In this document: piece by piece, positions 1 through 8,559 of the stretch
Layout: each line of letters begins with the position of its first letter
Position numbering within the stretch: the first letter of the stretch is position 1
Assembly: GCA_002413425.1 (NCBI GenBank)
Contig: DHWY01000002.1
Location: 19,027 to 60,169 of the forward strand
Direction of reading: 5' to 3'
DNA length: 41,143 bases
Source: Candidatus Saccharibacteria bacterium UBA5170
GTDB lineage: Bacteria > Patescibacteriota > Saccharimonadia > Saccharimonadales > Saccharimonadaceae
Translations under genes and position numbers: made by a program
The notes under the pieces: generated by a model
The model's database searches: none
Told to the model about the DNA's origin: nothing
The model's input: only the letters and a program-made list of their open reading frames with translations

Positions 1-23
1 CTCGTCTTTGGCGAGCTTTTTTT
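1..23 (+). terminator. Partial intrinsic terminator of an upstream gene
   Basis: A short stem (CTCG at 1-4, CGAG at 12-15) is followed by a run of seven T at 17-23. The stem is cut by the window edge and probably extends upstream. It would end a plus-strand gene outside the window. Confidence 0.6.
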
Positions 24-49
24 GTATTGCACAAACAAAACAATAGCAG

Positions 50-99
50 TATAGTAAAACCATCACATGAGGTGAAAAACAAACAGGTGGGAAAAAGGG
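50..99 (+). promoter_or_regulatory. tdk promoter -10 and leader with ribosome binding site
   Basis: TATAGT at 50-55 is a good -10 element. It is followed by a roughly 46-nt purine-rich leader with AAAAAGGGAG just before the GTG start at 109. This is the leadered gene architecture, in contrast to the leaderless promoters elsewhere in the window. Confidence 0.45.
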
Positions 100-108
100 A
101 GAGAAAAC

Positions 109-708
109 GTGGCTAAACTTCATTTTAAGTATGGTGCGATGAACAGCGGTAAGAGCGACACGCTTATTAAAACTGCTTTTAATTACATCGAGCGTGGACT
201 CAACATTGTCACACTGAAACCGAGTGTTGACACCAAAGGAGATAGATTTATCGTAGCAAGAGGTGGCGCAAAGCGTGCCGTCGATATTTTGGCGACGCCA
301 GACACCAACCTGAATGAGGCAATACAAGCATACAAGAAAAGTATTAACCCAGAAAAACTCAATTGTATCCTTATTGATGAAGCTCAGTTTCTCAGTAGAG
401 ATCAAATCAATCAATTGTTTGACACGGCGAAAATAGACGACATATCGGTGATTGCCTACGGCCTCCGCGCCGACTTCCGAACTGACCTCTTTCCTGGTAG
501 TAAGCGACTATTTGAGCTGGCCGATAATATCGAAAAACTCCCGACCATGTGTGGGTGCGGGTCACAAGCTGAGTTTAACTGCCGCAAGCAAGGCAACAAA
601 TATGTATTCGAGGGTGAGCAGGTAGCGATAGACGGCGAAGAAGCCGTCACTTATGACTCCCTTTGCGGTGGATGTTACACCAAAGAAAGAGGTCCGATTT
701 TAGCCTAA
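109..708 (+). CDS. tdk: Thymidine kinase (type II, TK1-like)
   Basis: Phosphorylates thymidine with ATP for nucleotide salvage in the cytoplasm, which suits a cell without de novo pyrimidine synthesis. Visible motifs are the P-loop GAMNSGKS (residues 9-16), the Walker B-like DEAQF (90-94), the substrate lasso region beginning YGLRADF (about 117-123), and a zinc site of C148, C150, C158 and the pair C186/C189. At 199 residues it has the usual length of the family. The start is GTG at 109, supported by a purine-rich ribosome binding site around 93-99. It leads a plus-strand block of information-processing genes but has its own promoter, with 64 nt before dnaX. Family assignment is secure. Confidence 0.95.
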   Translation: MAKLHFKYGAMNSGKSDTLIKTAFNYIERGLNIVTLKPSVDTKGDRFIVARGGAKRAVDILATPDTNLNEAIQAYKKSINPEKLNCILIDEAQFLSRDQINQLFDTAKIDDISVIAYGLRADFRTDLFPGSKRLFELADNIEKLPTMCGCGSQAEFNCRKQGNKYVFEGEQVAIDGEEAVTYDSLCGGCYTKERGPILA

Positions 709-738
709 AACACAACAACCAAACATACAAAACAAGCG

Positions 739-763
739 TATACTAATAAAAGAAAAAGGGGAG
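739..763 (+). promoter_or_regulatory. dnaX promoter -10 and strong RBS
   Basis: TATACT at 739-744 is a plausible -10 box. It is followed closely by the polypurine Shine-Dalgarno AAAAAGGGGAG at 753-763, ten nucleotides before the GTG start at 773. Confidence 0.45.
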
Positions 764-772
764 AAACAAACA

Positions 773-2188
773 GTGAGTAAAGCGTTGTACCGCAAATATC
801 GCAGTAAATCACTCGAAGAGGTCATTGGCCAACGCCATGTGACTGATATCTTAGCGAATGCAATCAAACAAGGTCGTATCTCTCATGCCTATCTGTTCAC
901 TGGTCCACGCGGCGTCGGCAAAACCTCTATCGCTCGTATTTTGGCACACGCCATCAACAATCTACCATACGATGAAGAACACATGCACCTTGATATTATC
1001 GAAATCGACGCAGCTAGTAATAATGGTGTCGAAGATGTCCGTGACCTGCGCGAAAAAATTCAAATTGCGCCCGTATCTGCCAGCAAAAAGATCTATATTA
1101 TCGACGAAGTTCATATGTTATCTAAGGCCGCTTTTAACGCCTTACTCAAAACACTCGAGGAACCACCCGAACACGTTGTGTTTATCCTGGCGACAACCGA
1201 TGTTAATAAGATCCCGGCCACTATTATTAGCCGCACTCAACGCTTTAGTTTCCGATCAATCAGCACCATAGACGCTGTTAAGCACCTCAAACACATCGCC
1301 GAGTCCGAAAAGATTAAGATCAGCGACGACGCCCTTGAGCTTATTGCCGAGAGGGGGGATGGAAGCTTCCGTGACAGCATCAGCTTGTTAGACCAACTTG
1401 CCAGTCTGGCTGATTCCAAGACGGGTATTACCACCGAACTCATAGAAACATCGATTGGCTTGGCTCCAAAAAACATCATCAATCAGCTGCTGGGCGCGGT
1501 TGAAACCCATGCTATACCAGAGTTGGTTAAAATCTTGGACGAAGCCTTCGATCAGGGTATTAACGGTGTCGTTTTATCACAACAATTAACACTCAGTGTC
1601 CGCAACCTTATTGTCGACAAACCACAACTTCTTCCACTACTTGATAGCCTGCTGGATGTAGCCAAGAGCAGTCAACCGAATCTTAAACTTTTGAGTGTCC
1701 TCGGCAGTGCGGCCGCCCCAAAACAAATCATCAAATCCGTTGCCCTCGCCACACCTATCTTGGAAGTTGTGGCATCTATCGCTGAGCTTGAAAAGCAAGC
1801 GACGCGCAAAAAGCCGAAAGAGTTGGTAGATAGTAGGGCGGAGATAGTAGGTAGTGAAGCTAGTCGCAATAAAGCCGCTGATTTTGACCTGGTCAAGCTA
1901 GTTGAATACGCCCGCCAAAACTACATCGCTCTTTACAGCGTCCTTTCAAAAGCGACCTTTGTACTGGAAGGTACCAACCTGACGCTCTATGCCGGCAATA
2001 AGTTTTATAAGAAAAAACTTGACGACACAAAGTATAACGCCCTCATCCATACATGTTTGCACGAGGTAGGAGTTTATGGACTAGATATCCACATTATACC
2101 CACAGGCGCTCCGCTGAAAGATAGCCAAGCGGCCGCGGTTGCTGTTATTATGGGCGGAGGAGAAGAGGTTTCCGTAGAAACCAGTTAG
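773..2188 (+). CDS. dnaX: DNA polymerase III subunit gamma/tau (DnaX), zinc-module-less
   Basis: AAA+ clamp-loader ATPase of the replisome that loads the beta clamp. Motifs are Walker A GPRGVGKT (44-51), Walker B IIDEVHML (109-116) and the arginine-finger sensor ISRTQRFSF. The family normally carries a four-cysteine zinc module between the Walker A helix and the EIDAASNNG motif. Here that stretch is the short INNLPYDEEHMH (61-72) without cysteines. The C-terminal part (about 350-471) is a divergent tau-like region. The protein has 471 residues, GTG start, strong RBS. dnaB follows after 5 nt, so they are probably co-transcribed. Identity is certain; the zinc loss is read directly from the sequence. 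Confidence 0.95.
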   Translation: MSKALYRKYRSKSLEEVIGQRHVTDILANAIKQGRISHAYLFTGPRGVGKTSIARILAHAINNLPYDEEHMHLDIIEIDAASNNGVEDVRDLREKIQIAPVSASKKIYIIDEVHMLSKAAFNALLKTLEEPPEHVVFILATTDVNKIPATIISRTQRFSFRSISTIDAVKHLKHIAESEKIKISDDALELIAERGDGSFRDSISLLDQLASLADSKTGITTELIETSIGLAPKNIINQLLGAVETHAIPELVKILDEAFDQGINGVVLSQQLTLSVRNLIVDKPQLLPLLDSLLDVAKSSQPNLKLLSVLGSAAAPKQIIKSVALATPILEVVASIAELEKQATRKKPKELVDSRAEIVGSEASRNKAADFDLVKLVEYARQNYIALYSVLSKATFVLEGTNLTLYAGNKFYKKKLDDTKYNALIHTCLHEVGVYGLDIHIIPTGAPLKDSQAAAVAVIMGGGEEVSVETS

Positions 2189-2193
2189 AGGAA

Positions 2194-3543
2194 ATGGCAA
2201 CACGAGAGGTACTAGCGGGTAAACTTCCGCCTCAAAATATTGACGCCGAGAAAAGTCTTCTGGGCGCTGTTTTGATTGACGAGGAGACGCTAGCCGATAT
2301 CTCGGAGCATGTCACGCCAAAAGATTTCTACGACAAACGTCATGCCATTATTTACGCCGGCATGATGCGGCTCTACGAGAAACATAAACCAGTTGACCTG
2401 CTGACGCTTACCGACGAACTGAAACGTAAGAATGAGGTCGAAATAATTGGTGGATCGGCTTATCTGACCGAGCTGACAAATTACGTTCCGACTGCTGCCC
2501 ACGCCGAAGCTTATGCCGAGTTAGTTGCTCAAAAAGCCATCAGACGACGTTTAATCAAGGCCAGTGGTGAGATCTCTGAACTTGGCTATAATGAAGAGAC
2601 AACAACCCAAGAACTGCTCGAAAAAGCCGAAGCCGAGTTATTTTCCGTCAGTGATCAAACTCTCAAACAAGACTTGGTAAGTATTGAGAGTATTTTGACT
2701 GAAAGTTTTGACCGCATGGAAGAACTGCATCGCAATAAAGGCTCGCTTCGAGGTGTCCGGACTGGCTGGCGTGACCTCGATAATATAACGGCTGGTTTGC
2801 AACGAAGCGATCTCATTATTCTCGCCTCGCGTCCTGCCATGGGTAAGACAACTCTCGTGACTAACCTTGCATACAACGTTGCAACCGTCGCTAAGCAACC
2901 AGTCTTGTTCTTTAGCCTCGAGATGAGCAAAGAGCAATTAGTCGACCGTATGTTGTCTGATGCATCAGGAGTTGACGCCTGGAATATTCGTACCGGCAAT
3001 TTATCAGACGACGATTTTAGTAAACTATCCGAAGCGATGGGTGAGATGGCCGAAGCGCCAATCTATATCGACGATACACCAGGTGTCAGTATCCTTGAGA
3101 TGCGTACGAAAGCCAGACGCGCTGCCCACGAACAACCACTCGGACTTATTATCGTTGACTACTTGCAACTCATGCAATCAAGTAGACGGAGTGACGGTAA
3201 CCGCGTCCAAGAAGTAAGTGAGATATCACGTGGCCTCAAGCTTATTGCTCGTGAACTGAACGTACCCGTCGTCGCGTTGAGCCAACTTTCGCGTTCAGTC
3301 GAATCACGCAGTCCCCAAATCCCACAACTTGCCGACCTGCGCGAATCAGGATCAATCGAGCAAGACGCCGACATCGTTATGTTTATCTATCGTGAGGCAT
3401 ATTATAATCCCGAGACTGAACGCGAGAACATTACAGATCTACTGATCGCTAAACACCGTAATGGTCCAACTGGAAAAGTCGAGTTATACTTCCACCCTGA
3501 GCGTCTGCGTTTTATGTCGCTTGACCGCAAGCACGACGCATAG
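2194..3543 (+). CDS. dnaB: Replicative DNA helicase DnaB
   Basis: Hexameric 5'-3' replicative helicase. The N-terminal domain (about 10-110, beginning LPPQNIDAEKSLLGAVL) binds primase. The RecA-like domain carries Walker A RPAMGKTT (213-220), Walker B IIVDYLQLM, and the downstream LSQLSRSVE and DLRESGSIEQDAD motifs. At 449 residues it is normal for bacterial DnaB, and no intein is present. It starts 5 nt after the dnaX stop; AGAGGA overlaps that stop at 2187-2192 and sits very close to the ATG, which suggests translational coupling. Identity is secure. Confidence 0.96.
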   Translation: MATREVLAGKLPPQNIDAEKSLLGAVLIDEETLADISEHVTPKDFYDKRHAIIYAGMMRLYEKHKPVDLLTLTDELKRKNEVEIIGGSAYLTELTNYVPTAAHAEAYAELVAQKAIRRRLIKASGEISELGYNEETTTQELLEKAEAELFSVSDQTLKQDLVSIESILTESFDRMEELHRNKGSLRGVRTGWRDLDNITAGLQRSDLIILASRPAMGKTTLVTNLAYNVATVAKQPVLFFSLEMSKEQLVDRMLSDASGVDAWNIRTGNLSDDDFSKLSEAMGEMAEAPIYIDDTPGVSILEMRTKARRAAHEQPLGLIIVDYLQLMQSSRRSDGNRVQEVSEISRGLKLIARELNVPVVALSQLSRSVESRSPQIPQLADLRESGSIEQDADIVMFIYREAYYNPETERENITDLLIAKHRNGPTGKVELYFHPERLRFMSLDRKHDA

Positions 3544-3566
3544 GCGTGATATAATCAAAGGTACTT

Positions 3567-4994
3567 ATGGGTATTGATGTTACTTCCTTTTACACCTATC
3601 GCTGGCGCTACTGGATAGGCTACGGTTTTATCGGCGTCCTGTTGGTTGGCTTGTTTGTTTTTGCCGGATTATATGTGCCCGGTGGAATCTCCACCCAAGA
3701 AATGGAGTCGGTAGTCAAAAATTCGACTATTTCTTTGACAGACATGCATAGCCTGGCGGTAACCAACTTGCCATATCATATGTTGCAGCGGGTAAGTATT
3801 GCTATTTTTGGTGTGAGCGACTTTAGTATTAAGTTACCGTCACTCATCTTGGCATTGGTTTCGGCTATTGGGTTGATAGTTTTATTACGTCGTTGGTTTC
3901 GACCTAATATAGCTTTCTTAGCCTCTGTTATAGCGATAACAACCGGTCAATTTCTGTTTATCGCCCAAAGTGGTACTCCCGACATTCTGTACGTACTGTG
4001 GGCCGTGTGGTTGTTGCTCCTGGGGACGCTCATTGCCAAACGATCTCAACCGCGAACGCTATGGAAAGTGCTGTTTTTTGTTGTCTCCGCCCTAAGCCTA
4101 TATACACCACTGAGCATCTATGCACTGGTTGCACTCAGCTTAGCTGCGGTCCTCCATCCTCATCTTCGCTATATTATTAGACAACTCTCAAAACGAAAGC
4201 TGGCCGGTGCCTTTGCGTTGGGTGTTATAATCATCATTCCGCTCGCGCTCGGAGTCATTAAATCCCCAGAACTAGGCCTGACAATCCTGGGAATACCGTC
4301 CGGGTGGCCGATCGTAAGCACAAATCTGCTGGTGCTAGTGCAGCAATACCTGGGATTTGCCCTCCCAAGTAGTACGGGTCTTATGACACCTGTTTTTGGC
4401 CTTGGATCGATGTTGATTATAGGTTTTGGAGTCTATAAACTTATTCGCACGCGCCAAAGTACGCAAAGCTATATTGTTATTATTTGGTTGCTCTGTTTAG
4501 TACCGATTCTCATTACCAATCCACTCTTTACAAGTGTGACATTTTTACCGCTGGTACTACTGCTCGCCACCGGCCTCAGTAGCTTACTCGGCTACTGGTA
4601 CAGTCTCTTTCCCCGTAATCCTTACGCCCGCATAGCGGGGCTTATTCCACTTGTTGTATTGGTTGGCGCACTGGTATTTACCGGCCTTGAACGCTATGTC
4701 TATGGCTACTATTATGATCCGCAAACAGTATCAAATTTCTCACAAGACCTGTCGCTTTTACCGAAAGATACAAACCACTTAGTTGTGACGACTGGGCAAT
4801 TACCGTTTTATCAAGTCGTGGGAACTCACCGCAAAGGCCTAAGTGTATCGACCAAACCATCGGGGGATGCGTTCACGGTAACATTCGCTGCTAAAAACAA
4901 CATCGATGCGAAGTATAGGATTGATCGAATTATTACATCGACAACCTACCTGAACGCCGATCGCTTTTATGTCTACAAAAAGATAGTCGAGTAA
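3567..4994 (+). CDS. Multi-pass membrane protein, GT-C glycosyltransferase-like
   Basis: A 475-residue protein with about 10-11 hydrophobic helices. After the first helix there is an extracytoplasmic loop (GGISTQEMESV), then TM pairs and a C-terminal soluble tail of about 90 residues. The pattern (loop with acidic residue, helix pair, then KLPSLILALVSAIGL) resembles the ArnT/PMT-like (GT39/GT83) lipid-linked sugar transferases, which modify lipids or proteins at the outer membrane face. The canonical DE catalytic pair is not clear, so substrate and activity are unknown. A TATAAT at 3550-3555 lies 11 nt before the ATG, with a weak AAAGG between. Family assignment is moderate. Confidence 0.6.
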   Translation: MGIDVTSFYTYRWRYWIGYGFIGVLLVGLFVFAGLYVPGGISTQEMESVVKNSTISLTDMHSLAVTNLPYHMLQRVSIAIFGVSDFSIKLPSLILALVSAIGLIVLLRRWFRPNIAFLASVIAITTGQFLFIAQSGTPDILYVLWAVWLLLLGTLIAKRSQPRTLWKVLFFVVSALSLYTPLSIYALVALSLAAVLHPHLRYIIRQLSKRKLAGAFALGVIIIIPLALGVIKSPELGLTILGIPSGWPIVSTNLLVLVQQYLGFALPSSTGLMTPVFGLGSMLIIGFGVYKLIRTRQSTQSYIVIIWLLCLVPILITNPLFTSVTFLPLVLLLATGLSSLLGYWYSLFPRNPYARIAGLIPLVVLVGALVFTGLERYVYGYYYDPQTVSNFSQDLSLLPKDTNHLVVTTGQLPFYQVVGTHRKGLSVSTKPSGDAFTVTFAAKNNIDAKYRIDRIITSTTYLNADRFYVYKKIVE

Positions 4995-5034
4995 CGTATA
5001 CTTAAGGTTGATACTACACAGGGGGAATAACTAT

Positions 5035-5325
5035 ATGGCATTTGACCAAGTAAAGATGTTGAATAAACTGCGCAAAGCGCAAAGTGAACTAAAAAAAGAA
5101 ATCGTTGAAGTTGAAGCTGGCGACGGCGCTGTTGTTGTCCAAGTGACTGGCGAACTGAAGATTAAAAGTGTCAAGATCGACCCAGAACAAGTTGATCTTG
5201 AAGATATTGCCGAACTCGAGCACTGGATTGAAATCGCTGTCCGCGATGGTCTCGCTAAAGCCCAAGAAATTGCCGCTGAAAAAATGAAACCACTTATGGG
5301 TGGGTTGGGCAGCCTCGGGCTCTAG
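5035..5325 (+). CDS. ybaB: Nucleoid-associated protein, YbaB/EbfC family
   Basis: A small DNA-binding dimer usually encoded next to recR, as here. The 96-residue protein has the typical N-terminal helix (KMLNKLRKAQSELKKE), the central beta hairpin (VVVQVTGELKIKSVKID) and a C-terminal helix ending in a Gly-rich tail. The chosen ATG at 5035 is preceded by GGGGG at 5021-5025; an in-frame start at 5008 would add nine residues without a ribosome binding site. TATACT at 4997-5002 gives a -10. It is followed after 7 nt by recR, a conserved bacterial pairing. Confident. Confidence 0.92.
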   Translation: MAFDQVKMLNKLRKAQSELKKEIVEVEAGDGAVVVQVTGELKIKSVKIDPEQVDLEDIAELEHWIEIAVRDGLAKAQEIAAEKMKPLMGGLGSLGL

Positions 5326-5332
5326 GTCAACT

Positions 5333-5947
5333 GTGGCACAATTACTTCCATCAGCACTTGTAGCCGCTATCGATGAGCTTGGGAAATTGCCTGGCGTCGG
5401 AGCGCGCACCGCAGAGCGATATGCGTATTTTTTACTTCGAACCGAGGAGCGTACCAGCGAAAAACTAGCAGCTGTCATTGCCCAGTTGCATAGGGGCGTC
5501 AAAAACTGTCCAATCACTTTTGCGCTGATTGATGCAGACGAAGACATCTCGAGTCTGTATAGCGATCCCGGGCGAGACAAAAAACTCATTGCCGTCGTCG
5601 AGGAACCGCTTGATATCATCTCTTTAGAGCGTACCGGCCAATTTAAAGGTACTTACCATGTCCTGGGTGGCGCAATCAGTCCGATTGACGGCATTGGCCC
5701 AGAGCAACTACACATTCCAGAACTATTGAAGCGCTTGACCGAAGATGAAGTGGAAGAAGTGATTGTTGCTACCAATGCCAGCGTCGAAGGAGAGTCGACA
5801 GCTTTATTCTTGAAACGCCTTATTACCGAAGCTGGCATTGAAGTAAAGTTAAGCCGCCTTGCCCGCGGTATTCCTGTCGGTGTCGACCTGGAGTATGCCG
5901 ACCAAATTACTTTGACCCATGCTCTCGAGGGACGACGCGAACTATAG
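5333..5947 (+). CDS. recR: Recombination protein RecR, lacking zinc-finger cysteines
   Basis: A ring-forming recombination mediator that works with RecO and RecF in gap repair. Visible are the helix-hairpin-helix LGKLPGVGARTAERYA (16-31) and the Toprim domain with VVEEPLDIISLERTG and YHVLGGAISPIDGIGP. The family has a C4 zinc finger between them. Here the equivalent stretch (about 54-85) keeps only C59. The GTG at 5333 is chosen because it gives the family's usual N-terminus (M-x-LLPSAL) and lies 7 nt after the ybaB stop; an upstream in-frame ATG at 5300 would overlap ybaB. The length of 204 residues is normal. Identity is certain. Confidence 0.93.
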   Translation: MAQLLPSALVAAIDELGKLPGVGARTAERYAYFLLRTEERTSEKLAAVIAQLHRGVKNCPITFALIDADEDISSLYSDPGRDKKLIAVVEEPLDIISLERTGQFKGTYHVLGGAISPIDGIGPEQLHIPELLKRLTEDEVEEVIVATNASVEGESTALFLKRLITEAGIEVKLSRLARGIPVGVDLEYADQITLTHALEGRREL

Positions 5948-6032
5948 TGTCTACTTTGCAATAACTCTCTATCAGCAAAACTAGCTTTGTGGCTTGTCGC
6001 CTCAACCCTCCACTTCTGTTACAATGATAAGA

Positions 6033-7034
6033 ATGTTTGACATCGCAAAAGAACTCATTGATGAGGCAAAAAAAATTATCGTTATCCAAGCTGAAAACCC
6101 CGATGGGGACTCGCTTGGCAGCGCCCTAGCACTTGAGGAAATTCTTGGCGACCTAGGTAAGGAAGTATCCTTGTATTGTGACGTTGAGATTCCGAAATAC
6201 CTCCGCTATATCACTGGCTGGGATCGCGTAGCGCAGTCGTTCGATACCACTGCTGACCTGGCGATTATTGTCGATACGACAAGCGAGACGTTGATAGGCA
6301 AAGCTTTGTCTATGCCTGGCGTGCGCCACTTTTTGGAAAGCCATCCGGTGCTTGTCATCGACCATCACATCGAGACACCCTCGACGCTCAGTTTTGACCA
6401 CACGCTCATCGTGAAAGAAGCAGTTTCGGCTACCGAGGTCATTTACAATATTGCCTCGACACATGGCTGGACAATCAACCAACAAGCCGCCGAAAATATG
6501 TTGGTGGGATTACTGTCTGACAGCCTGGGCCTGACCACTCAAAATGTCAATGAATCAGCCTACACGGTTGCCGGTAAATTGGTCGGACTTGGCGCTGCTC
6601 CATCGATCATAGAGACACGTCGTCGTGAATTTATGAAAAAATCACCTGAAATCCTAAAGTATAAAGGGGTCCTGATTGAAAGAATCGAATACCTCCTGGA
6701 CGGCAAACTAGCCTTGATTCATATTCCCTGGGAAGAAATCCAGCAATATAGCGACCAGTACAACCCGAGTGTCCTGGTGCTTGACGAAATGCGTCTCGTG
6801 GAAGGCGTCGAAATTGGCGTTGCCATTAAAACCTACCCCGACGGGAAACTGACAGGTAAACTGCGGAGCAACTCACCTATATCGGCAACGGTGGCTGGTT
6901 TTTTTGGCGGTGGCGGTCACCAATATGCAGCCGGCTTTCGTGTCTATGAATCTCTTGATACAATAATTCCAGAACTATTAACCGCTACTGAAAAAGCACT
7001 CAGAGATATAGAAAATGACCCTCAAACTACATAA
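6033..7034 (+). CDS. DHH/DHHA1 phosphoesterase (NrnA-like)
   Basis: Manganese-dependent phosphoesterase of the DHH family, probably degrading nano-RNA or pAp. Motifs are NPDGDSLGSALAL (motif I), a VDTTS motif, VIDHHIETP (the DHH signature), DSLGLTTQN, and the DHHA1 substrate-binding GGGGHQYAAGF near the C-terminus. The start is placed at ATG 6033, giving 333 residues beginning MFDIAKELI. TACAAT at 6020-6025 is a -10 box only 7 nt upstream, so the mRNA is probably leaderless; a further in-frame ATG at 5994 lies upstream of that box. The 3' end overlaps cysS by 20 nt. Whether it prefers nano-RNA or pAp cannot be read from sequence. Confidence 0.88.
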   Translation: MFDIAKELIDEAKKIIVIQAENPDGDSLGSALALEEILGDLGKEVSLYCDVEIPKYLRYITGWDRVAQSFDTTADLAIIVDTTSETLIGKALSMPGVRHFLESHPVLVIDHHIETPSTLSFDHTLIVKEAVSATEVIYNIASTHGWTINQQAAENMLVGLLSDSLGLTTQNVNESAYTVAGKLVGLGAAPSIIETRRREFMKKSPEILKYKGVLIERIEYLLDGKLALIHIPWEEIQQYSDQYNPSVLVLDEMRLVEGVEIGVAIKTYPDGKLTGKLRSNSPISATVAGFFGGGGHQYAAGFRVYESLDTIIPELLTATEKALRDIENDPQTT

Positions 7035-8559
7035 CACACTGACCGGTAACACCGACGACTTTGTCTCGCGAGAGCCAAACAAAGTCAGCCTTTACACCTG
7101 TGGGCCAACAGTTTACGACTACTTGCACGTCGGTAACTGGGCGGCCTATATATATTGGGATATCCTTGTGAGGGTACTCGCAGCTAACGACTTCGCAGTG
7201 GACCGCGTCATGAACATCACCGACGTCGGTCATTTGGTCAGCGACGCCGACGAAGGCGAAGATAAACTAGAAAAAGGTGCCCAACGTGAAGGCAAAACCG
7301 CCTGGGAAGTGGCCGATTTTTACAGCCAAGATTTCTTGAAGAATAGCGACCGCCTTGGCCTGGTGACACCTCAACATATTGCCAAAGCGACCGATTTTAT
7401 TCCCCAACAACTCGAGCTTGTCCGTACTCTGAAGGCCAAGGGGTTTACCTACCAAATTGACGACGGTATTTACTTTGATACCAGTAAGTTTCCGACCTAC
7501 GCCGATTTTGCCCACCTCAATCTTGAGGCACTGCAAGCAGGCGCCCGCGTTAAGTTCAACCCCCAGAAGCGCAACCACAGCGACTTTGCGCTGTGGAAGT
7601 TTACACCAGCTGGCGAGAAACGCGACATGGAATGGCAGACGCCAAGTGATTTGCTCGAGGCACGACGGGTGGCGACGAGCGGGGCTGCACCCGATTCTGC
7701 GGACGCCACAAGCGGACGAGAATCAGGGGCGGACTCGTCGACAGGACCCGCATCTGTCATGGGCTTTCCCGGTTGGCACCTCGAATGCTCGGCAATGGCA
7801 ATGAGTATTTTGGGCGAGACACTCGACATCCACACGGGTGGTATTGACCATATCCCCGTACATCATACCAATGAGATTGCTCAGTCCGAGGCAGCGACAG
7901 GTAAACGTTTCAGTAATTACTGGCTTCACAACAATCACCTCAAAGTTGACGGTACGAAAATCAGCAAATCGCTTGGTAATGGCTATACTCTCGACGACCT
8001 AGAGAAAAAAGGCTTTATGCCACAAGATTATCGAATGTTCGTTCTTCAAAGTCATTATCGAACCGAGGGCAACTTTACTTTTGATAATTTGACTGCCGCC
8101 AAAAATCGCCTCCACAACTGGCACAATAGTGCGGCTCTGCGCCATCAAATACACGACACCCTGCACGACGATGACAACAGGGGAGTGGACGATAAGGCAG
8201 TATCACTATACGCGACATCACGGGCGCTAGTAGAGGCCTTAAGTAACGACCTGGGCACGCCTGAAGCGCTCATGATCATCGATGAGGCCTTTTCGCGACT
8301 GGCAAGCGCAAAACTTGAGAGTATCCACCGACACGCTCTAGTTGAGCTCCTCGAGACCATCGACGATACGCTCGGTCTTCAACTGCTAGGTAACAGCCCG
8401 GATATATCCGACGACGCGAAGCGACTTATTATTAAGCGGACTCAGGCACGCAACAACAAAGACTGGTCACAATCCGATACACTCCGAGACGAGCTACTCG
8501 ATCAAGGTATTATTATACGTGACACACTGGGCGGCAGTGTTTGGGAATACGCCGCCTAG
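7015..8559 (+). CDS. cysS: Cysteinyl-tRNA synthetase with in-frame insertion
   Basis: Class Ia synthetase that charges tRNA-Cys. It has the HIGH-type motif HVGN (38-41), the KMSKS-type KISKS (315-319), and zinc ligands C29, C258 and the His/Glu of the GGIDHIPVHHTNE region. At 514 residues it is about 40-50 longer than typical. The excess is a Ser/Ala/Gly-rich segment at about 213-248, between MEWQTPSD and GFPGWHLECS, just before zinc ligand C258. The DNA for this segment is an imperfect palindrome (listed separately). The start overlaps the upstream DHH gene. The stop codon interlocks with that of the convergent AI-2E gene in a shared CTAG. Identity is certain. Confidence 0.95.
   Translation: MTLKLHNTLTGNTDDFVSREPNKVSLYTCGPTVYDYLHVGNWAAYIYWDILVRVLAANDFAVDRVMNITDVGHLVSDADEGEDKLEKGAQREGKTAWEVADFYSQDFLKNSDRLGLVTPQHIAKATDFIPQQLELVRTLKAKGFTYQIDDGIYFDTSKFPTYADFAHLNLEALQAGARVKFNPQKRNHSDFALWKFTPAGEKRDMEWQTPSDLLEARRVATSGAAPDSADATSGRESGADSSTGPASVMGFPGWHLECSAMAMSILGETLDIHTGGIDHIPVHHTNEIAQSEAATGKRFSNYWLHNNHLKVDGTKISKSLGNGYTLDDLEKKGFMPQDYRMFVLQSHYRTEGNFTFDNLTAAKNRLHNWHNSAALRHQIHDTLHDDDNRGVDDKAVSLYATSRALVEALSNDLGTPEALMIIDEAFSRLASAKLESIHRHALVELLETIDDTLGLQLLGNSPDISDDAKRLIIKRTQARNNKDWSQSDTLRDELLDQGIIIRDTLGGSVWEYAA
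7666..7750 (+). repeat. Imperfect palindromic element inside cysS
   Basis: Three nested complementary arms are visible: CGGGT 7666-7670 with ACCCG 7746-7750; CGACGAG 7673-7679 with CTCGTCG 7734-7740; and CCCGATTCT 7690-7698 with AGAATCaGGG 7719-7728 (one bulge). Together they form about 21 base pairs. The apical loop and right arm contain GCGGAC three times (7699, 7712, 7729). The element lies wholly inside the extra protein segment of CysS and keeps the reading frame. It resembles in layout the in-frame palindromic elements of Rickettsia, though no sequence relationship is claimed. Confidence 0.6.

Noticed and set aside
5089..5619. Long open frame on the minus strand across ybaB and recR (176 codons)
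   Set aside because: It lies wholly antisense to two well-supported genes, has no promoter or ribosome binding site, and its composition (Ser-rich) is typical of a frame shadow.
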